DNA of 64,000 nt from Paraburkholderia sp. UYCP14C (GTDB lineage: Bacteria; Pseudomonadota; Gammaproteobacteria; Burkholderiales; Burkholderiaceae). The DNA lies in the NCBI RefSeq assembly GCF_004197395.1, contig NZ_SELS01000003.1, positions 1 to 64,000 of the forward strand, written 5' to 3'. The notes under the pieces are model-generated. The model saw only the letters and a program-made list of their open reading frames with translations, was not told where the DNA came from and ran no database searches. Shown piece after piece: positions 7,952 to 15,909 of this stretch; positions within the stretch are counted from its first letter, which is position 1, and each line of letters begins with the position of its first letter. The position numbers and the translations under genes are program-made.

Positions 7952-9709
7952 TCACGTTCCGACCGACACATACAACAGCACTATCGGCGCCTTCGAGCCG
8001 TTTGACGTCGCCGAGCGTAACGGCGCGCCATACGTACAGCGCAAATCCACAAACCGCGACCATTGGAAGCGCACGCCCGCGCCGACGCCCGCGAGCAGAC
8101 CGGGGTTATTTTCCGCCGGCTGGTCGATCGTGTTCCATACGCGGCCCGCATCGAAAAACACGAAGGGTTGCACGGCCGCATTGCTCGCGCCGAACGGGAT
8201 CGCGGGCGTACGCACCTCGGTCTGGATGTTCCAGCCCCGATCACCCAGCGTGACGTATGGATCGTAGCCTCTGACGCTGGATTCCCCGCCGAGGCCCATC
8301 TCCTCGCTCGGCAATAACGTGTTCGGAGTCCACTGAAACGTTCCGTTCGTGATCAGCGTGAAGCCAGCCCCAAGCGCGGTGGCGCGGGACGCCGTCAACT
8401 GCATATAGATGTACCGGGTCGTCGCGCCCTGCCGCGCGGCGTTGAATGCCGCGTCCTGGTTGTTGCCATCGAATCCGCCCGGACTGGCGACGAGTGTCGC
8501 CGCGGCGTGCGCCGTGCCAACCTCGGTCGGCTTGCTGATGTCGTAAGCCAGCACGAACTGATGGATGTGCGTCTTCGAGTTGAAAACCTGCGAGCCGCCG
8601 AATTCCAGGTCGTTGTTGCTCCGCTTGAAGTCGTATCCGATCTGGATCAACTGAGCCGTGTCCGTGATGGTCGGCAAGCGCAAGTCGTAGCGAAAGCTAA
8701 GCTGCGCGGAAATACCCGTTTGACCATACGTGTCGGGCAGGCGTGGCGTGCTTTGCGCGTAGACACCGAACAACTCGATACTGTCGAGCCATGGCAGCGG
8801 CGCCGTGTAGTTCAGCGCGTGCGCGGTGAAGCGGGCGCGGTTGGGGCGGCCTTCGATATCCGGATTGCCGCTAAAGAAATCGTTACTGGCCGTGAATTGA
8901 TAGGCGATCTGCTGATCGAGACCAAACAGGTTGCCGTAGCCAATGCCTGCAAAAAAACGGTCGCGGCCGAGGTCGGGCACGCCTTCGTTGTCGTAACCCG
9001 CGTTGACGCGAAGCGGCAGACGATCTTCGGTTTGCAACACGACGTCGGTGGTATCCGCGGTATCGCCGGGCGCGAACACAGCATCGACCCGTCGATAAGG
9101 ATTCCCGTTCAGCACTGCGAGCCCCTTCGACACCGCCGCTTGCGGGATCGGTGCGCCGGGCTCGAGCGGCATTTCACGTTCGAGGAGCCTGTTTGAAAAG
9201 TAGGTGTTGCCGCTTGCATGAACCCGGCCCAGCTTGAATTCGGCAATGGCGATACGCACGACGCCCGAACTGACGTCCTGTTCCGGCACGTAGACGTCGA
9301 CGAGCGGTTTTCCCGCCGCCCGGTAGTGCGCGACCACCGCGCGGCGTATTTCGGCGAGGCGGCCGAAAGTCAGCGGCTTGTCGAGGTCCGTCGCGAAGCT
9401 CTGCAGGAAGGCGTCGTCGAGTACCGGCAGTCCTCGCGCGACGATGGGTGCTGCCGGCGTCGGCGATGGAGCCGTAGACGCGCCGGCGGATTCGAAGATG
9501 AGCCCGGCCAGCCGCTCGACAGCGATCCGCGCGGACTCGATCTGCGTTTCTGATGACGATGATGACGATGCACTTCGCGGCACCGATGGGGTGGGCCGCG
9601 GCGCCAGGTCGCGCCATGCCTGCGCCGCCGCCGGCGAGATATGCGTGATGACGGCGATGCACGCCGCGATTATCAGAAGACGCGTGCAGTCGGCGGATCG
9701 CGGTTTCAT
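7952..9709 (-). CDS. TpsB outer-membrane transporter (FhaC/ShlB family)
   Basis: A 585-residue Omp85-type transporter that would export the TpsA exoprotein. The chosen start gives a normal signal peptide (basic MKPRSADC, hydrophobic core, cleavage near PAAAQA). After a Ser-rich linker comes a POTRA region (around 105-180, including ASGNTYFSNRLLERE), then the 16-strand barrel, with the conserved SSVRGYDP motif near residue 480 that lies on loop L6 in FhaC. The C-terminus ends in a barrel-like strand. No clear Shine-Dalgarno precedes the ATG; instead the start overlaps the stop of an upstream fragment as ATGA, suggesting coupled translation. It is convergent to tpsA, whereas TPS pairs are usually tandem. 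Confidence 0.88.
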   Translation of the reverse strand: MKPRSADCTRLLIIAACIAVITHISPAAAQAWRDLAPRPTPSVPRSASSSSSSETQIESARIAVERLAGLIFESAGASTAPSPTPAAPIVARGLPVLDDAFLQSFATDLDKPLTFGRLAEIRRAVVAHYRAAGKPLVDVYVPEQDVSSGVVRIAIAEFKLGRVHASGNTYFSNRLLEREMPLEPGAPIPQAAVSKGLAVLNGNPYRRVDAVFAPGDTADTTDVVLQTEDRLPLRVNAGYDNEGVPDLGRDRFFAGIGYGNLFGLDQQIAYQFTASNDFFSGNPDIEGRPNRARFTAHALNYTAPLPWLDSIELFGVYAQSTPRLPDTYGQTGISAQLSFRYDLRLPTITDTAQLIQIGYDFKRSNNDLEFGGSQVFNSKTHIHQFVLAYDISKPTEVGTAHAAATLVASPGGFDGNNQDAAFNAARQGATTRYIYMQLTASRATALGAGFTLITNGTFQWTPNTLLPSEEMGLGGESSVRGYDPYVTLGDRGWNIQTEVRTPAIPFGASNAAVQPFVFFDAGRVWNTIDQPAENNPGLLAGVGAGVRFQWSRFVDLRCTYGAPLRSATSNGSKAPIVLLYVSVGT

Positions 9710-10200
9710 CGAGGTTGCCAAGCCGAAGACCCGTATCCATGAAATACCAACTCGCCAGAATGCAACTCCGCGTTGCGTTTGTTGAAGTGAGCCGTGCAGA
9801 AATTGGTGATCTCTTGAGTCGCGTTCGGCCCCAGTTCGCTGAGCCGGGAACGTACTTCCTTTACTCCGATCGAACCGGGCCCAGATTTCTTGGATGTTGG
9901 GGGGTGGTCCAATGCATAGGAGAGGTTTCGCCCATCTCTGTTTTCGGCGAGCAACATGGGTGAAACGCTTGCCAGCGCCACCCGGGCGAGCATCTCCAGG
10001 CAAATCGTCGATTCAAGTGCGTAGTCCGCACTGGTGACCTCCGATCTGTTCGTTCGTTCCGAGTACAGTCGAACCTTTGTTGGCAACGCGCCGACTGAAC
10101 AGGGATGTAATTCAACTTGCGTCGTCACGAAGTGAGTCCAGGTAAATGCGGTCAATGCACGGCCTCGGGACTCCTGCGTGACGTTTCCCCGGACATGCAA
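9706..10200 (-). pseudogene. Truncated hypothetical protein, possibly HEPN-like
   Basis: A 164-residue frame whose middle looks like a genuine protein: LYSERTNRSEVTSADYALES, then an Ala/Leu helix, then HFNKRNAELHSGEL near the end. An RNxELHSG motif of this kind is, from memory, a feature of longer Burkholderiaceae hypothetical proteins related to HEPN/abortive-infection helices. The frame stops just after GSSAWQPR, where those proteins appear to continue, exactly at the tpsB start (ATGA overlap). This suggests the 3' part was lost when tpsB arrived. The N-terminal start is uncertain. The family link is an inference from memory. Confidence 0.4.
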
Positions 10201-10881
10201 AGTAAGCCGTTATCGCAGCGATGTGTCTGCTGGGTGTTCCAGGTTCAGCTCGACGCGCAATTCCTGAGCTCTGCCGAGAGTATCGCTTTCGCCAGGAATC
10301 GCCGAACCGAGTAGCACGGGGTCCAACAGGCTTAATGAGCCGACCTAGTTATACAAGTGCATTGAAACGAGGTACGTGCCGCTTTGAGCTCTCTTCTGGT
10401 TGCGGCGGGCACGATCCAGTGGGCCAGATCTGTATGCGACGGATACTCGCCAAACCCGAAATGCCCATAATATCTGCTGGGGGCCAGTTGATCTGTTGGC
10501 TTTGACACTGAGATGCTGAACGTCCGAGTCAGTCAAGCCTGCAAACAGTCGGTGATCAGTGCTTTCGCTCAAGATTGCTGTCACGTCTTTGGTCGAGCTG
10601 TCCGGTATCTGTTCCCGAAGATAGACGAAGCCGACTACGTACGCTCACCGATGGACGGATCCGCGGTGGCCATAGTGCATTCCCCGAACTTCCGCACGCG
10701 GCCAGTAGCGGTCAGCGGCCACGTTAAACGGAGTGGCCGCTTGTTGGCTCATTGCCGACTCTGAGCATCGTACGTCCTGCTGATTTCCGTTCGGCAGCGC
10801 GGTGAATTGCGGAGCCGCTCATCACGGAGCGAATGGTGCCTGCCAGGATCGCGCATTGATCGCGCGACATCACTGGACCAC
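10201..10881. other. Non-coding or decayed stretch
   Basis: Its GC content appears lower than in the flanking core genes. Short open frames exist on both strands (for example minus 10345-10584) but none has a recognisable domain, credible ribosome-binding site or conserved-looking composition. No RNA gene or terminator was seen. Confidence 0.35.
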
Positions 10882-11367
10882 TTACTTGCAAGACGTCTGG
10901 CCCGCGTAGGTGACGCACGTTCGACCGTCATCCTCCCTCAGCCTCGCCCCTAGTCGAGAATAAAACGGACGACAGCCGCCCTGATTACCGCTGAACTGGT
11001 ACGACCTGATCCTGTTCGCCATGTCGACCTCTAGGTCGATCTCACAGGCGTAGTTCACGGGTATCGCTTGCATTGTGGTAGCCGTAGCGTGATACGTTGT
11101 CATCCCGAGCGGCCCTGTCGAATAACCGTTCGCATAAGACTGCTGCGGGACAAAGATTGTCCCGTTCCGATCGACGCTCCACACGTATATGTGGTGTCCC
11201 GCCACCTGCCGCTCGCCTGATGGATACCCAAACGTTGAGATAGCTTCGTCAATCGGTTCACCGACCAATGTGTTTAGGCGCTCCGAAAATGCCTGATTTG
11301 TGATGCAACCGGCGAGAGGCATCGTTAGGAACGCAAACACGCATAAGCTCAACGCCCGAGATTTCAT
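10882..11367 (-). CDS. Putative lipoprotein, unknown function
   Basis: A 161-residue protein with a lipoprotein signal: MKSRAL, a hydrophobic core and the lipobox LAGC, giving an acylated Cys at about 21. The mature part contains LVGEPIDEAISTFGYPSGER, a pattern seen in small outer-membrane lipoproteins that begin with a GxPxxxxxxxFGxP motif, and several cysteines towards the C-terminus (CEID, GGCRPF, TCVTYAGQTSC). Function is not known. It sits among other small exported proteins in the accessory region, on the same strand as the next small secreted protein, about 60 bases away. Confidence 0.65.
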   Translation of the reverse strand: MKSRALSLCVFAFLTMPLAGCITNQAFSERLNTLVGEPIDEAISTFGYPSGERQVAGHHIYVWSVDRNGTIFVPQQSYANGYSTGPLGMTTYHATATTMQAIPVNYACEIDLEVDMANRIRSYQFSGNQGGCRPFYSRLGARLREDDGRTCVTYAGQTSCK

Positions 11368-11429
11368 GATTCCCCCGTTTTCTTGGCAGCGATCTGGTTG
11401 GCCGCAGCACGGCGAGCGCAGAAATCAAC

Positions 11430-11744
11430 TCAGTGCACCCGCATCGCCGCAACCTTTTCGTTCTCGTCCTTGTTGATGATGTCGTATATCACAAAATTAC
11501 GACCTTGATACGGGACCACTCTCGAACATATGACGACCTCCTCAGGTGGTAGCCATAGAGAGCTATCAATCTCGTCTCCGGGTAGCACTTTATAAACGGT
11601 GCCTGACAGCATAATCAGATAGGAGCCATCCTCGCTCTTACTCTTAAGATCGTCCTCATCGCACGAATCCGCGTGCGCCAGTGATGGAAAAAGAACCGCG
11701 ACAAGTAGGGACATTACGACGCTTACAAATGCGCTTCTTTTCAT
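11430..11744 (-). CDS. Small secreted protein, unknown function
   Basis: A 104-residue protein starting MKRSAFVSVV with a clear Sec signal peptide ending at AHA-D near residue 24. The start at 11744 is chosen because upstream codons precede the signal with no membrane logic. The mature part is acidic (SCDEDDLKSKSEDG) and then beta-rich (YLIMLSGTVYKVLPGDEID), resembling small single-domain periplasmic proteins with an SH3-like or similar barrel, but no family was recognised. It lies upstream of the lipoprotein gene on the same strand, so the two may be co-transcribed. Confidence 0.6.
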   Translation of the reverse strand: MKRSAFVSVVMSLLVAVLFPSLAHADSCDEDDLKSKSEDGSYLIMLSGTVYKVLPGDEIDSSLWLPPEEVVICSRVVPYQGRNFVIYDIINKDENEKVAAMRVH

Positions 11745-12286
11745 GACAATCCCCGTATATGCGCTTCGGTTGCGCGAACCCGGCTGCGCCAGCTTAGAGG
11801 CAGTCGCGCGACGCGACAAACTCCGCGGGCAAGGAACTGGCCAAGATCAATGGGACAGGCGCCTTGATGCTAACGGCCGAAGTTCGACCGTCACCCGCCG
11901 TTCTGTGCAGTATATCCGCCGACTGCTCAGGGTCGACTGCTGTCCGACGCGGCCGATCTATGGCCGACCACGTCCGCCGATCTACGTCGGGCCGGGTTCG
12001 GCCCCCAAGCAGACATATGCGGTGCAAAATGCTACGTCACCTTACCCCCGAACTCCGTCGTCCCGAGCTTAGTAGTCGAAGCTGCGCCGATTAATCACGA
12101 ATATTTTCCGTGCCTCTTCGCGATCAAAAGTTATCGATTCCTGCGTACGACGGCCAGCGCGCACATCATCACGATCCCGCTTTTGACGCGCGCGCTTAGC
12201 CTGCATCAAGGGGCAATGTTCCTACGTTTACCGGCATACAGCGAACGGCACCGTTCAACTAGTGGCCGTATCCCCATGAGGTCGGC
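11745..12286. other. 542-base region without a recognised gene
   Basis: It lies between the divergent small secreted-protein and exoribonuclease-like genes and probably holds both promoters. Frames open here lack domains. No strong -35/-10 pair or terminator was identified by eye. Confidence 0.35.
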
Positions 12287-12733
12287 ATGCGCCTTTTCGT
12301 TGATACTGAGTTCACCGATTTCATCGACTGCGATTTGATATCGATTGCGCTCGTTGCGGACGATGGCCGGGAGTTCTACGGCGAGCGTTCGGACTATGAC
12401 GATGCGACCGCTACCGCTTTTGTGCGGGAGGCAGTGCTACCACAACTCGGCCAATATCCAGGCAGGGTCTTCACGCGCGATGCGCTGCGCACCGATCTGC
12501 TGGCTTGGCTGACTCAGTTTGATGGTGAGCAGGAGCGCATGCTGTGCTTCGACTATGCGGGCGATTGGGATCTGTTCGTGGATCTCGTCTGTGACGTGCC
12601 GGATGGCTGGTTGGCATGCCACATCGGCCACGCGCTGCGCGCCGAACGCTCAGAAGCGTACTTTCGCCAAAATGGCGGCCGGCATCATGCGCTACACGAC
12701 GCACGGGTGAATCGATACGCGATGCAGGACTGA
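12287..12733 (+). CDS. 3'-5' exoribonuclease-like protein (DEDDh fold)
   Basis: A 148-residue protein resembling the small RNase T-like exoribonucleases typified by Mycobacterium Rv2179c. The first acidic motif is D6-T-E8 in FVDTEF. A second acidic site lies at D89/D93 in CFDYAGDWDL, and the C-terminal motif is HHALHDAR with His133/134 and Asp138. These are the four metal-binding acids and catalytic His expected of the DEDDh superfamily. The length fits a minimal nuclease domain. The substrate is unknown. It stands alone between intergenic regions in the accessory part, just before the repeat cluster at 12748. Confidence 0.72.
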   Translation: MRLFVDTEFTDFIDCDLISIALVADDGREFYGERSDYDDATATAFVREAVLPQLGQYPGRVFTRDALRTDLLAWLTQFDGEQERMLCFDYAGDWDLFVDLVCDVPDGWLACHIGHALRAERSEAYFRQNGGRHHALHDARVNRYAMQD

Positions 12734-12747
12734 TCGCACGGCAGTGC

Positions 12748-12799
12748 CGAAAGGTCAAAACTTTTGGGACGAACCCGAAAGGTCAAAAGTTTTGGGATG
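12748..12799 (+). repeat. Two tandem copies of an AAAGGTCA-TTT-GGGA repeat
   Basis: Copy one spans 12748-12773 and copy two 12776-12799. Both read roughly CGAAAGGTCAAAA, then C or G, then TTTTGGGA and C or T, then G. Two further copies lie at 12840-12861 and 13169-13190. Confidence 0.7.
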
Positions 12800-12839
12800 C
12801 TCGCTGACCTTTTGTATCGAAATATCGGCAGACAAGGCT

Positions 12840-12861
12840 AAAGGTCAGTGTTTCGGGGATG
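12840..12861 (+). repeat. Third copy of the AAAGGTCA repeat
   Basis: Reads AAAGGTCAGTGTTTCGGGG then ATG. It differs from the copy at 13169 at few positions and lies in the same orientation, on the other side of the orphan antitoxin gene. Confidence 0.65.
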
Positions 12862-12899
12862 AATTTTTGTGAAGAAACCCGGCGTGGGAATGATCGGAA

Positions 12900-13118
12900 T
12901 CACCACTCGCAGCGAAGGTCCCGTTGGTACGCCACGCCGTCGCCCCTCCTGTCTTTCCACAACCCGAATACATCAGCGCCACGCGCGAGTTTGTGCTGCG
13001 CCAAGTACGCCTCGATGGCATCACGAATGACAGCCGCACGTGAACGCCGCTCGGCTTTCGCGATCACCGTCAAGTCATCGACGTGTGAATTAGGCAAATC
13101 AATCGAAATTCTATGCAT
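12900..13118 (-). CDS. CopG/RHH-type orphan antitoxin
   Basis: A 72-residue protein: MHRISIDLPNSHVDDLTVIA gives the RHH beta strand and first helix, RRSRAAVIRDAIEAYLAQH the second helix, and a tail ending FGLWKDRRGDGVAYQRDLR, the type of C-terminal segment antitoxins use to bind a PIN-domain (VapC) or RelE-like toxin. The start at 13118 is chosen because the RHH strand begins there; upstream codons encode nothing recognisable. No toxin gene follows: downstream is only the repeat cluster. The toxin has therefore been lost, or the protein has another role. Confidence 0.65.
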   Translation of the reverse strand: MHRISIDLPNSHVDDLTVIAKAERRSRAAVIRDAIEAYLAQHKLARGADVFGLWKDRRGDGVAYQRDLRCEW

Positions 13119-13168
13119 GTATCTATCACCCGTGGAGCGCACGCCCTGCAAAGTGCATATCAAGGCGT

Positions 13169-13205
13169 AAAGGTCAAGGTTTCGGGGACGGTTTCTCGAA
13201 ACCTT
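13169..13205 (+). repeat. Fourth AAAGGTCA repeat with adjacent hairpin
   Basis: Reads AAAGGTCAAGGTTTCGGGG then ACG at 13169-13190. AAGGTTTC (13176-13183) and GAAACCTT (13198-13205) form an 8-bp stem, so this copy is part of a hairpin. Confidence 0.6.
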
Positions 13206-13332
13206 ATGTTTCAGCGCAAAGCCCGCCAATACGGACGAAGCAGCGGCAGAGCAGACCACTAAAGGGCCTTGCTCTGCGAGGCGGTCACACTTAACGTACG
13301 GCGCCACTCCGCGCGATGAATCGGATGCCCAG

Positions 13333-13956
13333 TCAGAACGCCGGCGTAACCCTTTTTTTCGCATCCACAAACTTGAAGCGTGCCTGCTGCCACGAGGGAT
13401 CCGTGAGCACCAACGACGTCTGCGTCAGCTCAAGGAACGCGTGGCTCGTGTCTTTGGGGCATCCCACGCCAGTGTTCGAATTAGGGTTATCGCACCACTG
13501 CATTGGTAGCGTGTTCGGCGCGTTGGACGCTGTGCCATATTTCTCCATGGCCGACTTCACCATACCTGCCGCGTTGTCCTGCGACCACGGCACTTCATAA
13601 CGGATTAGCCAGACGACAAGCGGTCGTGCCTTGTCGAGCGGAACTCGCCCTTCAAAATATACCGTCAGCCTCGTGCCGTTGCTGTCGTAGACGAACCACT
13701 GAGGATCCTTCTTTCCGGTCACTAGGTTAATGTTCGGATACTTCTCAGGCGCGAACTGACTTTTTGGCACGTGCAAGTAGTTCGAAGCCGCTGTAAGTGC
13801 CTCGCTGTAGTCCATGCCGGCCTTTACTCCAGCGATATCAAGCTGCCGTGCATCCACTGCGCGCGGCTCAGCCGACACTGCGCTGCATACCGCGAGTAGC
13901 CCAGCGCAAACGGCAAATGACATCGATTGCTTTTGCAGTTTCAATCTTTTCTCCAT
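13333..13956 (-). CDS. Exported hypothetical protein
   Basis: A 207-residue protein with a signal peptide: basic MEKRLKLQKQ, hydrophobic FAVCAGLLAVCSAV, cleavage near VSAEP. The mature part contains DIAGVKAGMDYSEALTAA, a pattern seen in periplasmic proteins with a 'GVKlGM' start, then a beta-rich domain with a WFVYDSNGTRLTVYFEGRV strand pair and two cysteines (WCDNPNS, VGCPKD) that could form a disulfide. No catalytic motif was recognised. It is probably periplasmic or outer-membrane associated. It is alone on its strand between the antitoxin and the integrase. Confidence 0.65.
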   Translation of the reverse strand: MEKRLKLQKQSMSFAVCAGLLAVCSAVSAEPRAVDARQLDIAGVKAGMDYSEALTAASNYLHVPKSQFAPEKYPNINLVTGKKDPQWFVYDSNGTRLTVYFEGRVPLDKARPLVVWLIRYEVPWSQDNAAGMVKSAMEKYGTASNAPNTLPMQWCDNPNSNTGVGCPKDTSHAFLELTQTSLVLTDPSWQQARFKFVDAKKRVTPAF

Positions 13957-14307
13957 GTTCCGAGCGGTGTGCGGCCTCTCCGTATTCCTGCGTCGTGACG
14001 TTACCTGGCCACCGAAGGATGTCGTGCCGACACCCCGGTTTAACGGTCAGTGAACCAAATTCTTAATATCCGATTGGTCCGCTAACCGACTGGCAACATG
14101 TCGACGTTCTCGCGCATCCCAGCATGAGCTACCGTCACGAAAATGTCGGTGATTTCGCCTCTGCGATAGACCGGTGCGCGTCCGCGTGTGGAGTTGGTGC
14201 CCGGTTCGGCGACTGTCGAACCGGGCCAGCATTCGAGCGCAAGGGTCCGCGACGGCGACTCCGCTAGGTGCGACAGACGCTGACCGCTGCGCGGCGCGGA
14301 GCGCTTC
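13957..14307. other. 351-base intergenic region with a strong inverted repeat
   Basis: It holds a 10-bp perfect inverted repeat, GCCCGGTTCG (14199-14208) and CGAACCGGGC (14217-14226), with an 8-base spacer. No U-tract follows on either strand, so it is not a plain intrinsic terminator. No gene was recognised. Confidence 0.5.
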
Positions 14308-15345
14308 TTAGCCCAGCCTGGCGGCTATGTCACTTGCTCGAGGGTGGTAGTACCTCTTTAGCATTTGAACGGTCTTGTGACCTGTGACAGCCGATAGTTC
14401 TAATATGTTGTCGAGCCGCTCGGCGATACGGGAAGTAGCTTCGTGACGAAGGTCATGGAAATGGAGGTTTTCAATTCCAGCGCGGTCGCATGCCCGGATG
14501 AACACTCGCTTCAGCGCCTCACCAGTTATCGGGAACACACACCCACTCTCGTGTCTCACCATACTCTCCAAGATAAGCACCGCCCGGCTTGACAACGGAA
14601 CATCACGCGCATCGCCGTTTTTCGTATCGTGAAGCCGTACGAATCGCTCCTTGAGGAACACGTCGTCCCAGCGCAGCGACAGCATTTCGCCTCGACGCAT
14701 AGCCGTCTCGATGGCAAGGATGACGGCTGGAAGAGCCCACTCATTGCGACAACCTCCTTCGCTAAATCGACCTTGGTTGTCCCGTGGACTGAACGCCAGC
14801 GCGGCGAGGAGCAGCTGCTCTTCGCCTGGCATAAGCCGACGGTTGCGAGCGCGATTTTCGCGAGGGCGCCGAATGACAGATACCGGATTGATGTCCAAAT
14901 GCACGCCCCACTCCCGTCTAGCCACATTGAGCACGTGCGAAAGTAACGTTAGTTCCCGGCTCACTGTTGATCCGGAGACCGGACGTTGATCTGCATTCCC
15001 AGCGAGTCGGCGGTCGCGATACTCGGAGAACAGCTTGCCGCTCAGCGCAGCAACCTTGTACTTCGCGATTGAATCCCGACACACCTTGTTGATTCGCAGA
15101 ATTTCGTCAGCGGCGCCCTTCTTCAGCGGCGAGACCTCATGCGCATAGCGCCGGAGGAGATCCCCAAACGTGTTGCGCTCCGCTTCGGTTCTATCAACGA
15201 ACGTTCCCCGGTCCATCTCCGATTCGAGGCGTCGCGCCCAAGCCTCTGCCTCGGCCTTGGTGTCGAACGTCCGCCATTGTGACGGGTAGCCGACACGACG
15301 GATTTCGGCTCGCCAGTAGTTGCCCCGCTTCCAGATCCCTGCCAT
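14308..15345 (-). CDS. Tyrosine-type site-specific integrase
   Basis: A 345-residue phage/island integrase. Residues about 1-55 resemble an arm-binding region, 57-150 a SAM-like core-binding domain, and 170-345 the catalytic domain. Active-site residues are visible: Arg218 in MRRGE, Lys near 242, His297 and Arg300 in HFHDLRHEA, His323 in GHKT, and nucleophile Tyr332 in LKRYYHP. The start at 15345 (MAGIWKRG) is preferred to the longer frame because it matches the usual integrase N-terminus. It lies 180 bases from the 3' end of tRNA-Arg(CCG), the classical place for an island integrase; the island would extend leftwards. Confidence 0.88.
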   Translation of the reverse strand: MAGIWKRGNYWRAEIRRVGYPSQWRTFDTKAEAEAWARRLESEMDRGTFVDRTEAERNTFGDLLRRYAHEVSPLKKGAADEILRINKVCRDSIAKYKVAALSGKLFSEYRDRRLAGNADQRPVSGSTVSRELTLLSHVLNVARREWGVHLDINPVSVIRRPRENRARNRRLMPGEEQLLLAALAFSPRDNQGRFSEGGCRNEWALPAVILAIETAMRRGEMLSLRWDDVFLKERFVRLHDTKNGDARDVPLSSRAVLILESMVRHESGCVFPITGEALKRVFIRACDRAGIENLHFHDLRHEATSRIAERLDNILELSAVTGHKTVQMLKRYYHPRASDIAARLG

Positions 15346-15524
15346 CGCTGCTCCAGACGTTGAATATTGGTTGTTGTGTCTGGGGGATTTTCGACTCCGC
15401 CACTTCTCCGCCAAATGGCGCATAAAGTGGGGTTTTGGGCGGTGCCCGATCGGAAGCGTGTCTCCGCATGTGCGTTAAACCCCTGATTCGACAGGCATTT
15501 ACGACGTGGAAGAAGCTCGACATT

Positions 15525-15600
15525 TGGCGCGCCCGGCTGGGATCGAACCAGCAACCCCTGCCTTCGGAGGGCAGTACTCTATCCATTGAGCTACGGGCGC
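15525..15600 (-). tRNA. tRNA-Arg (anticodon CCG)
   Basis: The minus strand folds as a cloverleaf: acceptor GCGCCCG pairs with CGGGCGC, the D-loop contains AGCTCAATGGATAGAGT, the anticodon arm is CTGCC-CTCCGAA-GGCAG with anticodon CCG (reads CGG codons, Arg), and the T arm carries GGTTCGATCC. The discriminator is G and the 3' CCA is encoded (15525-15527). The 3' end faces the integrase gene, making it the probable attachment site. Confidence 0.93.
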
Positions 15601-15909
15601 ATCACCACAAAACTGCGGGGAATTTTCACGAAAGCGCGTCAATCAGAACGGACGCCACGCCAACGCGAGAGACCGCAAGGATACCCGGTTTCGGCCGAAC
15701 CGTCCACCGGACGGCCTCCGACGCCCGCGCCAGGGTCTTCCCCGCGCCCCGCCACTCTCCGTGCCGCTCCGGGTAAACGCCTGCAGAACACCGCCCAGGC
15801 CCCCCTCGCCGCCGCCGAAACCTTGCGTCTATAATCGTCCGTGGCTGATAAAGAACAAGAAGTTGCCGTCGCGCTGTACCGCTCACACACCCACGGAGAC
15901 GAGACAAGC
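15601..15909. other. Region between tRNA-Arg and the cytochrome gene
   Basis: About 300 bases with no gene recognised. A perfect TATAAT lies at 15830-15835, with a poor -35 upstream; it is the likely promoter of the cytochrome c gene. Confidence 0.5.
15830..15835 (+). promoter_or_regulatory. Minus-10 element of the cytochrome c promoter
   Basis: TATAAT followed by about 75 bases to the ATG at 15910. No good -35 is present 17 bases upstream, so activity is uncertain. Confidence 0.45.

Noticed and set aside
9546-9570. GATGAC tandem tract in tpsB
   Set aside because: A short in-frame run encoding a Ser-rich linker; too brief to call a meaningful repeat or phase-variable tract.
1-15500. Second copy of the tRNA-Arg 3' end (attR)
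   Set aside because: Looked for the tRNA 3' sequence to the left of the integrase and found none by eye, so the island's far end is not claimed inside the window.
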